From the NCBI GenBank assembly GCA_022036555.1, contig CM039133.1, positions 12,413,765 to 12,477,764 on the forward strand: a DNA stretch of 64,000 bases, read 5' to 3'. Origin of the DNA: Microstegium vimineum (lineage: Eukaryota; Streptophyta; Magnoliopsida; Poales; Poaceae). This document shows positions 1 through 10,501 of the stretch, one piece after another. A model generated the notes under the pieces. It was not told the DNA's origin, made no database searches, and saw only the letters and a program-made list of their open reading frames with translations. A program made the position numbers and the translations under genes. Each line of letters begins with the position of its first letter. Positions within the stretch are counted from its first letter, which is position 1.

Positions 1-16
1 ATTTGTGAATCTGCAG

Positions 17-394
17 AAAGAGCAGGAGGAGGCTCTGAAGCAGCTGAGGAAGAGCCTGACCTTCAAAGCCAACCCAATGCCAAGCTTCTACCACGAGGCG
101 ACGCCGTCCCCCAAGGCCGAATTCAAGAAGCTGCCCACGACCCGGCCCAAGTCGCCGAAGCTAGGCAGGAGGAAGACGACGACGACCTCCATGGAGACGT
201 CCAACTCCTCGTCGGAGAGCGAGGGCACGAGGCCGTGCTGCCGCGCCAACCGCGACGGCCTCGACAGCAACTGCAAATGCAGCGGCGGCAGAAGCAAGGC
301 GCAGGCCACGAACGCCGCCAAGAAACAGCAGCAGCCGAAGCATCGCGCCCACAAGATCGCCAGCGAGGGCGCCATCAACATCGCCGTCCACTAG
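17..394 (+). CDS. TPX2/WVD2-like microtubule-associated protein, C-terminal exon (partial)
   Basis: This is the last coding exon of a gene that begins before the window. The protein opens with a basic helix ending in KQLRKSLTFKANPMPSFY, the hallmark of the TPX2 C-terminal domain in plant WAVE-DAMPENED2-like proteins, which bind and bundle cortical microtubules. A Lys/Pro-rich stretch (RPKSPKLGRRK) and a low-complexity Ser/Gln/Lys tail follow, and the stop is at 392-394. The open frame runs back to position 5, but CTGCAG at 11-16 is a good splice acceptor, so I start the exon at 17. The remaining protein is about 125 residues. The family assignment is firm; the exact paralogue cannot be told from this piece. 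Confidence 0.8.
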   Translation, partial: KEQEEALKQLRKSLTFKANPMPSFYHEATPSPKAEFKKLPTTRPKSPKLGRRKTTTTSMETSNSSSESEGTRPCCRANRDGLDSNCKCSGGRSKAQATNAAKKQQQPKHRAHKIASEGAINIAVH

Positions 395-1115
395 CCGCCG
401 CTGCCGCTTCTGGAAACTTCTTGCTCGTTTCTTCCGGCGATGGCGTGCAAAATTTTCTTCTAAGTTATGAGAGTGCTTTGACGGCTTGTGGATTTGGTGT
501 AGATAATAATAAGTTATTATGGTGACGACGAACAGGGGGGGGCTCTGCTGCTGCCACGAGTGAATTGAAGTCGATCAGTGGGTCATATTCAGGCAGAGAT
601 GGTGGTGTTTATTGTTTGTTTGGTTGTTTTTATTTATGCTGCTAATCTTATTTATGTTGCTGTTGAGGATGGCCTGCACCTTGTCACTGTGCAGTGCTGC
701 TTGTTTTTCCTAATTTATTGTGGGGAGTGGTAAGAAAGATTATTGAGTGTTGGTTGGATGCAACTTGTACAAATGAAAACGAGGGTTTGTTGGTGATGAT
801 GATGGCAAGGAACTACAGTACTAGTATTTATCTGAACTATGCTCACTCGCTGCACTTCTGTGTTGAGTTCTTCAAGAGCTGCAAATTGCTTTTCTTTGAG
901 TTTTGTTTTGGATGGTACTCTGATTTTGTGCTGTGCAAAGTGCACTGGAAGAACAAAATTTAACTAAAACCTTTCGAAGAACAGATTTGGCAATGACGAA
1001 AAGATCATTGGCGGGACAAAACTGTATTATTTGAATTGTATTAGTCATATCAAATGTTGGCCATGAAAATTCTAGTCCATGACAACATGTTTCAAGGGCA
1101 TATGCGTTTGCATTG
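395..1115 (+). other. 3' UTR and intergenic spacer after the TPX2-like gene
   Basis: No coding frame looks real here. The first part, rich in TTTGTT and TTATTT, is probably the 3' UTR of the TPX2-like gene. No repeat was recognised before the MITE that follows. Confidence 0.4.
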
Positions 1116-1118
1116 TAA

Positions 1119-1825
1119 GAACATCTCCAACAACTCCTCAAATTCACTTGGTATTCTTATTTTTTTTTGGAAAAAACACGAAAACACCTCTCCAACAACT
1201 CCTTAAATCTACTTGGTATATTTACCAACTCGGTAAACATCGTCCCGGACTTGGTAAATCTCCGCACTTGGTAAACAACTCCTTAAATCCACTCGGCAAT
1301 TTTTTTTCGCCGACTCCCTCCCGCGCACCAAACTCTTCCCCCGCGCCCCCCAATAAATCTCTCCCCCCCTTCACGCGACCCTCCCGGCGCGGCTGCTCAC
1401 CGACCGCTCGCCCTTGCTGCCCCTGGTCGCTCGCGAACGCGCGCGACGCTCCCGTCGCGGCTGCTTGTCAGCCGCTCACCCTCGCCGCCCCTGGCCGCTC
1501 GCGAACGCGCGCGACGCTCCCGGCGCGGCTGCTCGCCCCCGGTTGCTCGCCTGCTGCCCCTGTGCTGCCGCTCGCCCTTTGCCGCCCTTGGCCGCTCGCG
1601 AAGGCCGTCGTCGTTACGAAGGATAAGCGAGGCTCTTCGTTTCGTTAGCGGGGCTCTTCATTCGTTAGCGGGGCTTTTCGTTCGTTAGCGAGCTTTTTTG
1701 ATTTGGCAAGTGAGTTTTAAGGAGTTGTTGGATAGAAGTCTTTTTTTCACTTGGCAAGTATTTTTAGCAACTTGCTAAACCATAAGATTTGACAAATCAA
1801 TTTTAAAAAGTTGTTGGAGATGCTC
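1119..1825. mobile_element. PIF/Harbinger-type MITE, 707 bp, TAA target duplication
   Basis: The ends are near-perfect inverted repeats: GAACATCTCCAACAACTCCT on the left, and on the right the complement of a tail that starts GAGCATCTCCAACAACT. Both ends are flanked by TAA (1116-1118 and 1826-1828), the 3-bp duplication expected of PIF/Harbinger elements. The core is very GC-rich and holds about three tandem units of roughly 70-90 bp (about 1391-1605). Three shorter units containing CGTTAGCG follow (about 1620-1697). There is no transposase, so it is non-autonomous. The superfamily call rests on the TSD length and TIR style. Confidence 0.75.
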
Positions 1826-2585
1826 TAACCACACTAGTTGTGGATTTTTTTAAAATAAAAACATGTGTCTTTCAATTGCAGCAATGTCAAAGTTGTATAT
1901 ATCAATCATCACAACAAAGGTTGTATCTTGTATGTATGATTATAGTACATGGCACTATGGCCCTAATGAAGCTCCGCCTCTCTATATGGGTCCAGGTGTT
2001 GATATTTTTTCAGGTAAAATATATTTTTCAACATATAAGAGAAATACCAGTCCGATTTTCTACCTTAAACTACAAAACCAAATAATAGACACCCTCCAAC
2101 TGTCGGAATTGAACAAAATTAGTTATATAACTTATTTCATAAATCATTTCCATTTTATAAAAATAATAAAAAGCTAGTTTCATCTCTAAAAATATGTAAT
2201 TAGCTTATTTTAAATAAAAAATTTGAAAGTAGTTCTAGTTTTCTTCTAAAAATACATTTGTACTCTCTATAGAATTATTTGGATTTTACTTGTTTAAATA
2301 AATGATAAGCATGACTACAAGCAATACAAAATAGGAGCACAGATAAATCGATTCTGAATAATCATAAACAAGTAGATAATACTTTTTTTGAAAAATAGTA
2401 CTAGTCTCATATTTTCTAATTTAAAAATAATTATGAATTTTAAGAGACCATGTCATATTTTTTAATTATTTTTAGAGAATAGAAAACCATGTGTAAAATC
2501 ATCAAGATGACTAAATTTGTCATGTTTCGACGATGAAGGTGTCCGCTAGATAGTAGTTGAAAGTCAGATTGACACGTAATTTGAA

Positions 2586-3559
2586 GGTAAAATAGTCGTT
2601 TTGGCCCCTCAACTATCACCAAAGGCTCAAATTGGCCTCTGAACTATCAAAACGGCCATTTTGACCCCTCAACTATCACCGAAGGCTCAAATTGGTCCCT
2701 GAACTATCAAAACGACCACTTTGGCCCTTGAACTTATGATTTTTGTCTCAATTGCATCCATTATCCCTGATCGATGGATACATAGACAGATAAACTACGA
2801 AAAGGTCGAAACCACCCCTCATTATTTTCTTTACTTGTTGACTGTTCACGACGTTTCCAACCCTACCGTTGTTTTAAAAATACCAAAATCTGATTTAATG
2901 TTAGAGAATTCATAAAAAAATTGTTCTACCAAAATTTAATGTTCAAAACCGGTTTTGTTTTACCAAAATTTGTTTTACTACAATCATGATATACCTTTTT
3001 ATTACTCGCTTATAATATTTAAAGCATATATGATCTCATAAAATTCAAAACTAGGTTAAAGTGAAACAGTGGATGCAAATGGAGGTAAATTCTAGTCTAG
3101 CTTAACAAGGTAAACTTTATGTGTTTTGTAAAATCATGTCTTATGTGGATAGCTCCTCATGAAAAGTAACTCCTCAAATTTACATCCAGGTTATATGTTT
3201 TGTACTATATTTGTTTAGGAGATTATTCTGTACTATATACCTTCAACCATCTGTGCTCATTGATCTTTCTAAGATAAAATATTTTTTTATGAATTTTCTA
3301 ACATTAAATCATATTTTGGTATTTTTTAAAACAAACGGCGAGGTTGGAAATGTCGTTAGTGGCCAACAAATAAAGAAAATAATGAGGGGTAATTTTGACT
3401 TTTTCACAATCCATCTGTCCACGTGTCCATCGATCAGGGATAATGGATCAAATTGAGACGAAAATCATAAGTTTAAGGGCCAAAGTGACCGGTTTGATAG
3501 TTCAGGGGGCCAATTTAAGCCTTCGGTGATAGTTGAGAGGTCAAAACAACTATTGTGCC
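2586..3559. mobile_element. Mutator-like MITE with long inverted repeats, 974 bp
   Basis: Long terminal inverted repeats (about 140-190 bp) can be read at both ends; each contains copies of the motif around CCTCAACTATCACC and CTGAACTATCAAAAC. The left end starts GGTAAAATAGT and the right end complements GGCACAATAGT. Both ends are flanked by the same 9 bp, TAATTTGAA (2577-2585 and 3560-3568), the TSD length typical of Mutator-like elements. The AT-rich centre has no transposase. It lies between the TPX2-like gene and the HflX gene. Confidence 0.8.
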
Positions 3560-4090
3560 TAATTTGAAGGTTGAAAATCTGTTTTACTCTAATTTTTAAT
3601 GGTAAAACCATATCTGTTCAGGTAATCGTTTCGGTGGCTGATAAGCCGGTTGATGTTGTTTTTGGCTATTTTGTTGTGAGAGAAAAACACGGTTTCGATG
3701 GCTGATAAGCCGGCTAATAATCAAGCGAGTAAGGAGAGTAGTCGATTTTTTCTGTTCTCGTTTGCCACAGGAGCTCTAGGCTGACCTTTGATTTCAGGAA
3801 CAAAGCTTTACATAAGCTCGAGGTTTCAAAACCGAAACAAAACGGTGGATGCAGACATATATAATACAGTATAAAAATATCTAAGATTTCCAAAATTTGG
3901 CAGACCATATATCTCAAAGGCAATGGTTATAACAAAAAGGGAATATAGGAATAAAATAATAATATCTTGAAATAAGCGTATCACGATATCACTATCAAAG
4001 ACATGTAAAGATTATCTAAGGTTTAAAACAAGCTTCACCTAAATAGTTCCTTAAGCAAGGCATCTTTGCATACCTAAACATCAAGCTTCC

Positions 4091-4172
4091 TTGTAAGATT
4101 GAGGCTGACTAATGTCATTTTTTTTTTCTTTTTTATTTTTCTTTGTAAGATTGAGGCTGACTAATGTCATTT
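4091..4172. repeat. Short tandem duplication, period about 52 bp
   Basis: A segment beginning TTGTAAGATTGAGGCTGACT appears at 4091 and again at 4143, separated by a T-rich run. It lies in the spacer upstream of the HflX gene. No function is evident; it looks like a slippage or small-duplication product. Confidence 0.6.
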
Positions 4173-4598
4173 CATTTCACCCTGCTTTCAGGATTCAAGA
4201 AAATGGTCGGTCATTTCACAATTTACCTACGAAATTCCCTATCATCGTATTCCCTTCCTGTTTCCAAAAAAATGGCAGATAATTGTGGGGTTTTGCTAAA
4301 TTTTACCCAAAGCTTTCATTTTAAAGTCTTCTCTTACCGGACCCACCAATAAAAAATCCCGATGAGCAAGGTTTACCGACACCCGAAACTCCGACAGCAA
4401 CCAAGGGAAGATGTTTATGCCACGTCATGTCGAGCCAAGAGGCTTGCGTGTCAAATACAGTACACCGGTCCCACATCATCAACAGAAGGGAGCAGTCGAC
4501 GTCATCGCCTCCCTCGCCTATCCACTCGGCGTTGGTGGCGCTCACCAAAACCACCCAGAAGCCTCCACGCACTTCACTCGCTCTCCGCCGGCCGCGCC

Positions 4599-7500
4599 AT
4601 GAGCGCCGCCGCTTGCCTGTTCGCTGCCGCCGTCTCCCTTTCCCTCCCGTCGACCTCCGCACCCGCCTCCGCCTCCGCGGGACGACGCTGCCTCCGGAGC
4701 CCCACCGCCCTCCTCCGCTGGCCCCCGACTCGCCGCCGTGGGCCGGTCCGGGCACTAGACGAGCGGCTGCTCGAGTCCGCGCCGGCGGAGGACGAAGAGG
4801 TCCAAACCGGTGTTGATGTAGGGGATGGAGGCGGGGTCGCTGAGGGTGATGAAGTTGGAGCAGCGGAGGTAGAGGAGGATGAGCTGGAGTTGGAGCAGCG
4901 GCCGCCGCCGAAGGCTTTCGTGAAGAGCAGGCGGCAGCGGCAGGAAGAGGAGGAGGCCGCCGCGGGGCAAGACCGGTTTAAGCTCGTCAACGGCAAGGAG
5001 GTAGCGGCCTGATTGATTGTTATCTCTCCTCTAGATATTTTGAACCGTGACATAACATTGGAACTGTGAATTTGTGTTACCTGTCAATTTCAGTATGTCT
5101 GATTTTCTGAACCTGTGGACCTGGCTACCTGCAGATATTTGAAGAGAAGGCTTATCTGGTTGGTGTTGAGTGCAAACGGACAGAAGGGAACCTCTTCAGC
5201 ATAGAGGAGTCTCTTAAGGAGCTGGAGCAGTTGGCTGATACTGCGGGCCTTGTGGTAGTTGGCTCAACCTATCAGAAGTAAGCTTCTGTTTGCCTGGAAC
5301 ATCTCTACTGAGCCTGCCCTGTGCTCCACCGGCAATTATGGTTATATATGTTCTCACGGTAGATAAAGATGGTCCACCATGTAAAACTGAGATGCCTGGT
5401 CAATCTAATGCACGGTCCACAGGAACTTCACTGTCAACTCCGATAAATGAAATTAATGCTACTGTTAGTTCAAATTTCAAAATGTATTCTGCGCCATTGC
5501 CACAATTTGACATAAATATAGCTCAAATTTCCCTCTTAATTTTCTGTGTAGACTGTATTGTTATCATTATGGTCTTATGCAAGATTGTAAGTCTATGGCA
5601 TGATATACAAACCACATGGCACATGCCTTGCTTTTTCTTATTTCTACAAAGTACAGTGGTCCCTCATGCTTTCTATTTTCCAATAGGCTTTCTACCCCAA
5701 ATCCAAGGACTTACATTGGTTCAGGCAAGGTTTCTGAAATCAGGAGTGCAATTCAAGCCCTTGATGTTGAGACTGTAATTTTCGATGATGAGTTATCCCC
5801 TGGGTAAGATTCTCACTTATTACTCTTGTTTGTCATATCTCAGACCCATCAAATGAACCCAACTCTATGATCTTTACCTTGTGCTGATATTTAACTATTT
5901 ATGGTCAAAATATTGGTTACTCATTGTACATGTCATCGTTAGTTCAGAGCGTACCTGAAAGAATGTTATTTGTCAATCTCGTAAACGGATGCCAGTATAA
6001 TCAAAATTTTCATTTTTCCTCTATACCTAACCAGGATATATTTGAAGAATTTATCTTAAGATTTTGACACATGTACTTGTGTCAACCATACAATGTTTTC
6101 AACTGCTTCCTAATCATATTTTATTAAACTGCTAACCACCTCAGATTAGTTGCTCTGATAGCTCATATTCCCAATAATGATTTCAGACAACTACGTAACT
6201 TGGAAAAGTCATTTGGTGGGAGTGTCCGAGTCTGTGACCGAACTGCTCTTATTCTTGATATTTTTAATCAAAGGGCAGCAACACATGAAGCTGCTTTACA
6301 GGTAAAAATCACACACAGTAGCTGTATTAACAGTAGTATCTCTTGGTATATTTATTGATATTAAGTTTGCAGGTTTAAGTAGAATGAACATGTTTGTTGT
6401 CTTCAATTCTGCTTTCCTTTTTAGGTCACCTTGGCACAGATGGAATATCAACTTCCTAGGTTGACAAAAATGTGGGGTCACCTTGAACGGCAAGCTGGAG
6501 GCCAAGTTAAGGGTATGGGTGAGAAGCAAATTGAAGTTGACAAGCGCATCTTGAGAACTCAAGTAATATTCTTTCTGGAAGTAATATTTTTTTACTCAAT
6601 AAATGCACACAGGACTGTGTTATTAGCTACAACTATTGGTCAATGACAGGGCACTCTGTCTAGAGTGTAATCCTGCTCATGAGTCATGATCAATAGCTGA
6701 AGCTCCGGCTTCCCCTCAAAAAAAAAAAAAAACTCTGGAATAAAAAGTAGATGGATGGTAGACATTTCCTAATAATATGAGACTCCTATTGATAATTCAT
6801 TTATAGGACATTGCTGAATTTGTAGTGCTGAACTTTTTTTGGAACTTGTGGATCTCAAACATAAGTGCCATTGACAGATAAGTGCCTTGAGGAAAGAATT
6901 GGAATCTGTTCGGAAACACCGAAAGCTGTACCGCAACCGTCGCCAATCAATTCCTATTCCTGTTGTTTCTCTGGTATAACCATGTAAATTTCCTTATAGT
7001 GATCAAAAGTTTCCTATGCTCTCTATTCTACAAATATATTCAGTTCCAAATATTTTTCAGGTCGGGTATACAAATGCTGGAAAAAGTACACTCCTGAACC
7101 GCTTAACGGGAGCTGATGTACTTGCAGAGGATAAGTTATTTGCCACATTAGACCCAACTACAAGAAGGGTCTTGGTATGTTATCAGAAAACTCTCCTGAT
7201 CCATAAAAAAATCAAAATAAGAGATTTTTTAGTCATGTAAATTGGATAACGGACATGAATAAGCTCTATTTATTATTTTTTGTATGCCTTAGGTAAAGAT
7301 ATTTTTTGTAACTACCCATCATTGTATCTACATATGACCATGACTGGATGTAATTGTGTATTACTATGCAGATGAAGAATGGGACTGAGTTCCTACTAAC
7401 TGATACTGTCGGATTCATTCAGAAGTTACCCACTATGCTGGTACATTTCCACAAATCATATTCCTCTTGTTTACATGTTATGTTCCTGAAGAATAAAATT

Positions 7501-9841
7501 GCAAATATTGAGAGTTTTTCCTATCTTTATGATGTCAACTTTGCATATATCGTTTATTGACAATACCTATCCAGGTAGCAGCATTTAGAGCAACACTAGA
7601 AGAGATATCAGAATCATCAGTTATAATTCATCTTGTGGACATTAGGTATGGAACTTATACTAGGGGTTCTCGTTGTTGTGGATTCAATTTAATGCATCTA
7701 TATGCACTGTACTAATATCGTGTCATGTGTTCCAGCCATCCATTAGCTCAACAACAGATAGATGCTGTTGAAAGAGTATTGAAGGAGTTGGATGTAGAGT
7801 CAATCCCTAAATTAATCGTGTGGAATAAGGTTCGTTTTGCTCAAATATTTGACTAGTTTGGTAAAATTTTCTACGTGTTCACTTTATTTCCTATTTTTAG
7901 AGAGTAGAGATAAGATTTTCTGATCATAGCCATTCTATGCTTGATTTAGTATTAATGCCTAATTGCCTACGCTAATGGTGAATTAAATAGTGTGGAAGCG
8001 CTTTTGAGCAAAAGTTGCTGCTGAATGTAAAAGGGTTCTCATTTTTGTTCTACCTCTGTCTGTCACTCACTCTGAATATGTAAAAAAATTTAATGTAGTA
8101 GTAAATCCCTAATATTTATAGAATGGTGCGGGGTTCTGTGGAGCTTTGATTTGCATTGGATCATTTTGCTCTATCTAATCTTCACATTTAATCAAAATCG
8201 TAGTCAGAAATTTGGAATAATAGTGCAAGCAAGACACAATTAAACATTTCCAACTGGATTTGATTCCTCAAGTGCTTTTTTCTTGGAACTGAGCCCATTT
8301 TGTGTGTCATGCAGATTGACAATACGGATGAACCATTGAGAGTAAAAGAGGAAGCTCAGAAACAAGGAATAATCTGTATATCAGCCATGAACGGTGATGG
8401 TTTGGAAGAATTCTGTAATGCAGTTCAAGCAAAGTTGAAAGTATGTGTTCCCCCCTTGTACGCAGGGTGTTTTTTATCAGACATGCCTTTTTGGGTATCT
8501 AGAGTACTTAATTTATTTGGAATAAAGGGTCTCTGTGCTCCAGATCTAAGTATTTTTGGAGCTGGTCATTTCTAGCTCCAGAAATTATTGGAGCGAGAGA
8601 TGTAGGCAGCATATAGATATCATGGTGCGTCATTCAAGGGGCCAGGAATCCTAAGGTTTAGTTAAAGAGATAGGGTTAGATAAGGTTGTTAGGAGATAAA
8701 GTTTTGGGATTTGTTAGGGGGCAGTTATTTGTAAAGAAAGGCATGGCAGTTAGTTGGGGCAAGAAATGAAGAACAACCAGTCAATTACCCCAAAGTCTCC
8801 CTCAAAATCGACTGCCCAGCTATCTTCATGGCAATGTTAACCCTAATGTTAACCCTAATGATATAAGGATTATAAACATATAGGGTATTTAGCTGAGGTA
8901 TTTCTTATTTTTGGATCAATCACAGATGGCATTCTCAGTGTTGAAAACTCCCACACACGTGGTGGGTATGGGGAATGGGATTTCTAAGTATTTCTAGTTA
9001 GAGCTGCGGAAGGGATTAAAAACATATGTTTAAAGCATCTAGTTTATCCCACAAGTTTAAAAAATCTGCATCTAAGCTAGAATTTGTCAATCATGATGTA
9101 AATCATGCATATTTGTCTTCTACAGGACTCGATGGTTCCGATAGAAGCTATTGTTCCATATGACAAAGGAGATCTCCTAAATGACATACATAAGGTTGGA
9201 ATGGTTGAAAAAATGGTGAGTGTCCCATTTGATTTAAGATGCAATTTCCTTGGCAGTGGTGTTTTGAACATTTCTTTCCTGTCGTTAAATTTATGCCTTT
9301 GTAATTTTGTTCTGAGCTTATGAGTTAATTCATTAAACTACTGCCAAAGACAGGGGCGGATCCAAAGGGGGGGCTGGGTGGGCTCCAGCCCCCCTTGAGC
9401 CTGATTACTCCATTAGATTAGTGACACTAAGTCTCAAATTTACCATCGATCTCTAGGTCTAGTCCTAATTCTTCAATACTTAGCCCCCCCTTAATCCTCA
9501 TCCTAGATCCGCCACTGGCCAAAGAGATAGTTTAGTCAGGGAAGCATGTGCATGGGTTGATACTGGTTAGGAATTTCTTTCTGAACAATCACACATTTCA
9601 AACCTAGATAATACCTAGTCATATTCAAGAGCATGCTATAATAATTTCTTGAGAAGCTTCCATTTAATAGAAAATTTGCAAATTTTTGCATTCTTGTTTG
9701 GAGTTAATGATAACTCTCCTCTTGCAATATTTACTGCAGGAGTACAAGGAAAATGGGACATTTGTAAAAGCTCATGTGCCTCTACCTCTTGCAAGACTTC
9801 TCACACCTCTACGGCAGCAGGTGGCGGCAGCCACAGCGTGA
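4599..9841 (+). CDS. HflX-type ribosome-associated GTPase, probably chloroplastic, 13 exons
   Basis: I assemble 13 exons in continuous phase: 4599-5000, 5135-5277, 5687-5803, 6187-6301, 6425-6562, 6878-6973, 7061-7174, 7372-7440, 7575-7645, 7736-7829, 8315-8440, 9126-9215 and 9740-9841. All have GT/AG borders and together encode 558 residues. Residues 1 to about 60 are Ser/Ala/Arg-rich like a chloroplast transit peptide; an acidic segment follows. The HflX N-domain includes YIGSGK (about 191-196). A coiled region precedes the GTPase domain, which has P-loop GYTNAGKST (339-347), DTVGF (386-390) and NKID (452-455). HflX proteins split or rescue ribosomal subunits; the plastid role is inferred from the leader. 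Exon 1 is GC-rich, as is common in grasses. No defect was found. ATG 4599 opens the transit-like leader; in-frame upstream codons look like 5' UTR. Confidence 0.92.
9351..9517. mobile_element. hAT-type MITE in the last intron of the HflX gene, 167 bp
   Basis: The ends are CAGGGGCGGATCC and GGATC-CGCCACTG type inverted repeats (the right end reads GATCCGCCACTG). The element is flanked by the 8-bp duplication GCCAAAGA (9343-9350 and 9518-9525), the hAT signature. A G-run and a C-run near the left end and a C-run near the right end could pair. It sits inside the intron between exons 12 and 13 without touching the splice sites. Confidence 0.8.
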
Positions 9842-10501
9842 TTTGCATGTCCTCCATTCCTTGATGCCATTGGCACTCACATAATTAGCACATCTTGTAG
9901 ATTCACAAAAATAATAGTTTTTTTAATAATAGCTTTGTTGTTGAAAAATCTTCATCGTCTTTTATCAGCGTAGGACATCAACACGTGCACAGGATTAGAT
10001 AGCTGTATATACGCACAACAGAATTGTAAATATTCTCAGCTGAATTTTACTCTCTTTTCCCAGTCTGAGAATTATTCACTCTACAAGATTGTGTAACTGT
10101 GCCATGTGCTATACACATCCCCATGAACATTGAACAGAAACTGCGAATCCTCTGGTCACAGATTTGCAGATATAGTCAACCTGGTCAGTATTCCTGCAGT
10201 AAAAAGCCATCTCAAGCTGAAGTCTAGTAACAAGCAAAAACTGTCAATAATGTTTGACCTTTACATGGCAATACAACCTTCAAAAAGAGGGTAATTCACA
10301 AGATCAGCAGACTTTTATGCTAAAATTCTTTGGCTTCCGCTTATAAAAAGCAGTGCACCATACAACCTTATCAAAACTAAACAACAGACGCTTAACCATG
10401 AGGCTGAGATGCACGTACTCAGTTTCTTCTCTATATCAAAATTGTAGCCATTTGAAATATCACTACATATAATCCACAACTACTACAAATGTAGCTACTA
10501 C
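9842..10501. other. Convergent 3' UTR region between the HflX and MiaB-like genes
   Basis: The two genes are tail to tail with 660 bp between stop codons. No credible reading frame, RNA gene or inverted repeat stands out, so the stretch probably holds both 3' UTRs and their poly(A) sites. Confidence 0.5.

Noticed and set aside
4321..5053. Minus-strand ORFs of 144 and 159 codons over HflX exon 1
   Set aside because: They are shadows of a GC-rich exon with no domain or splice support.
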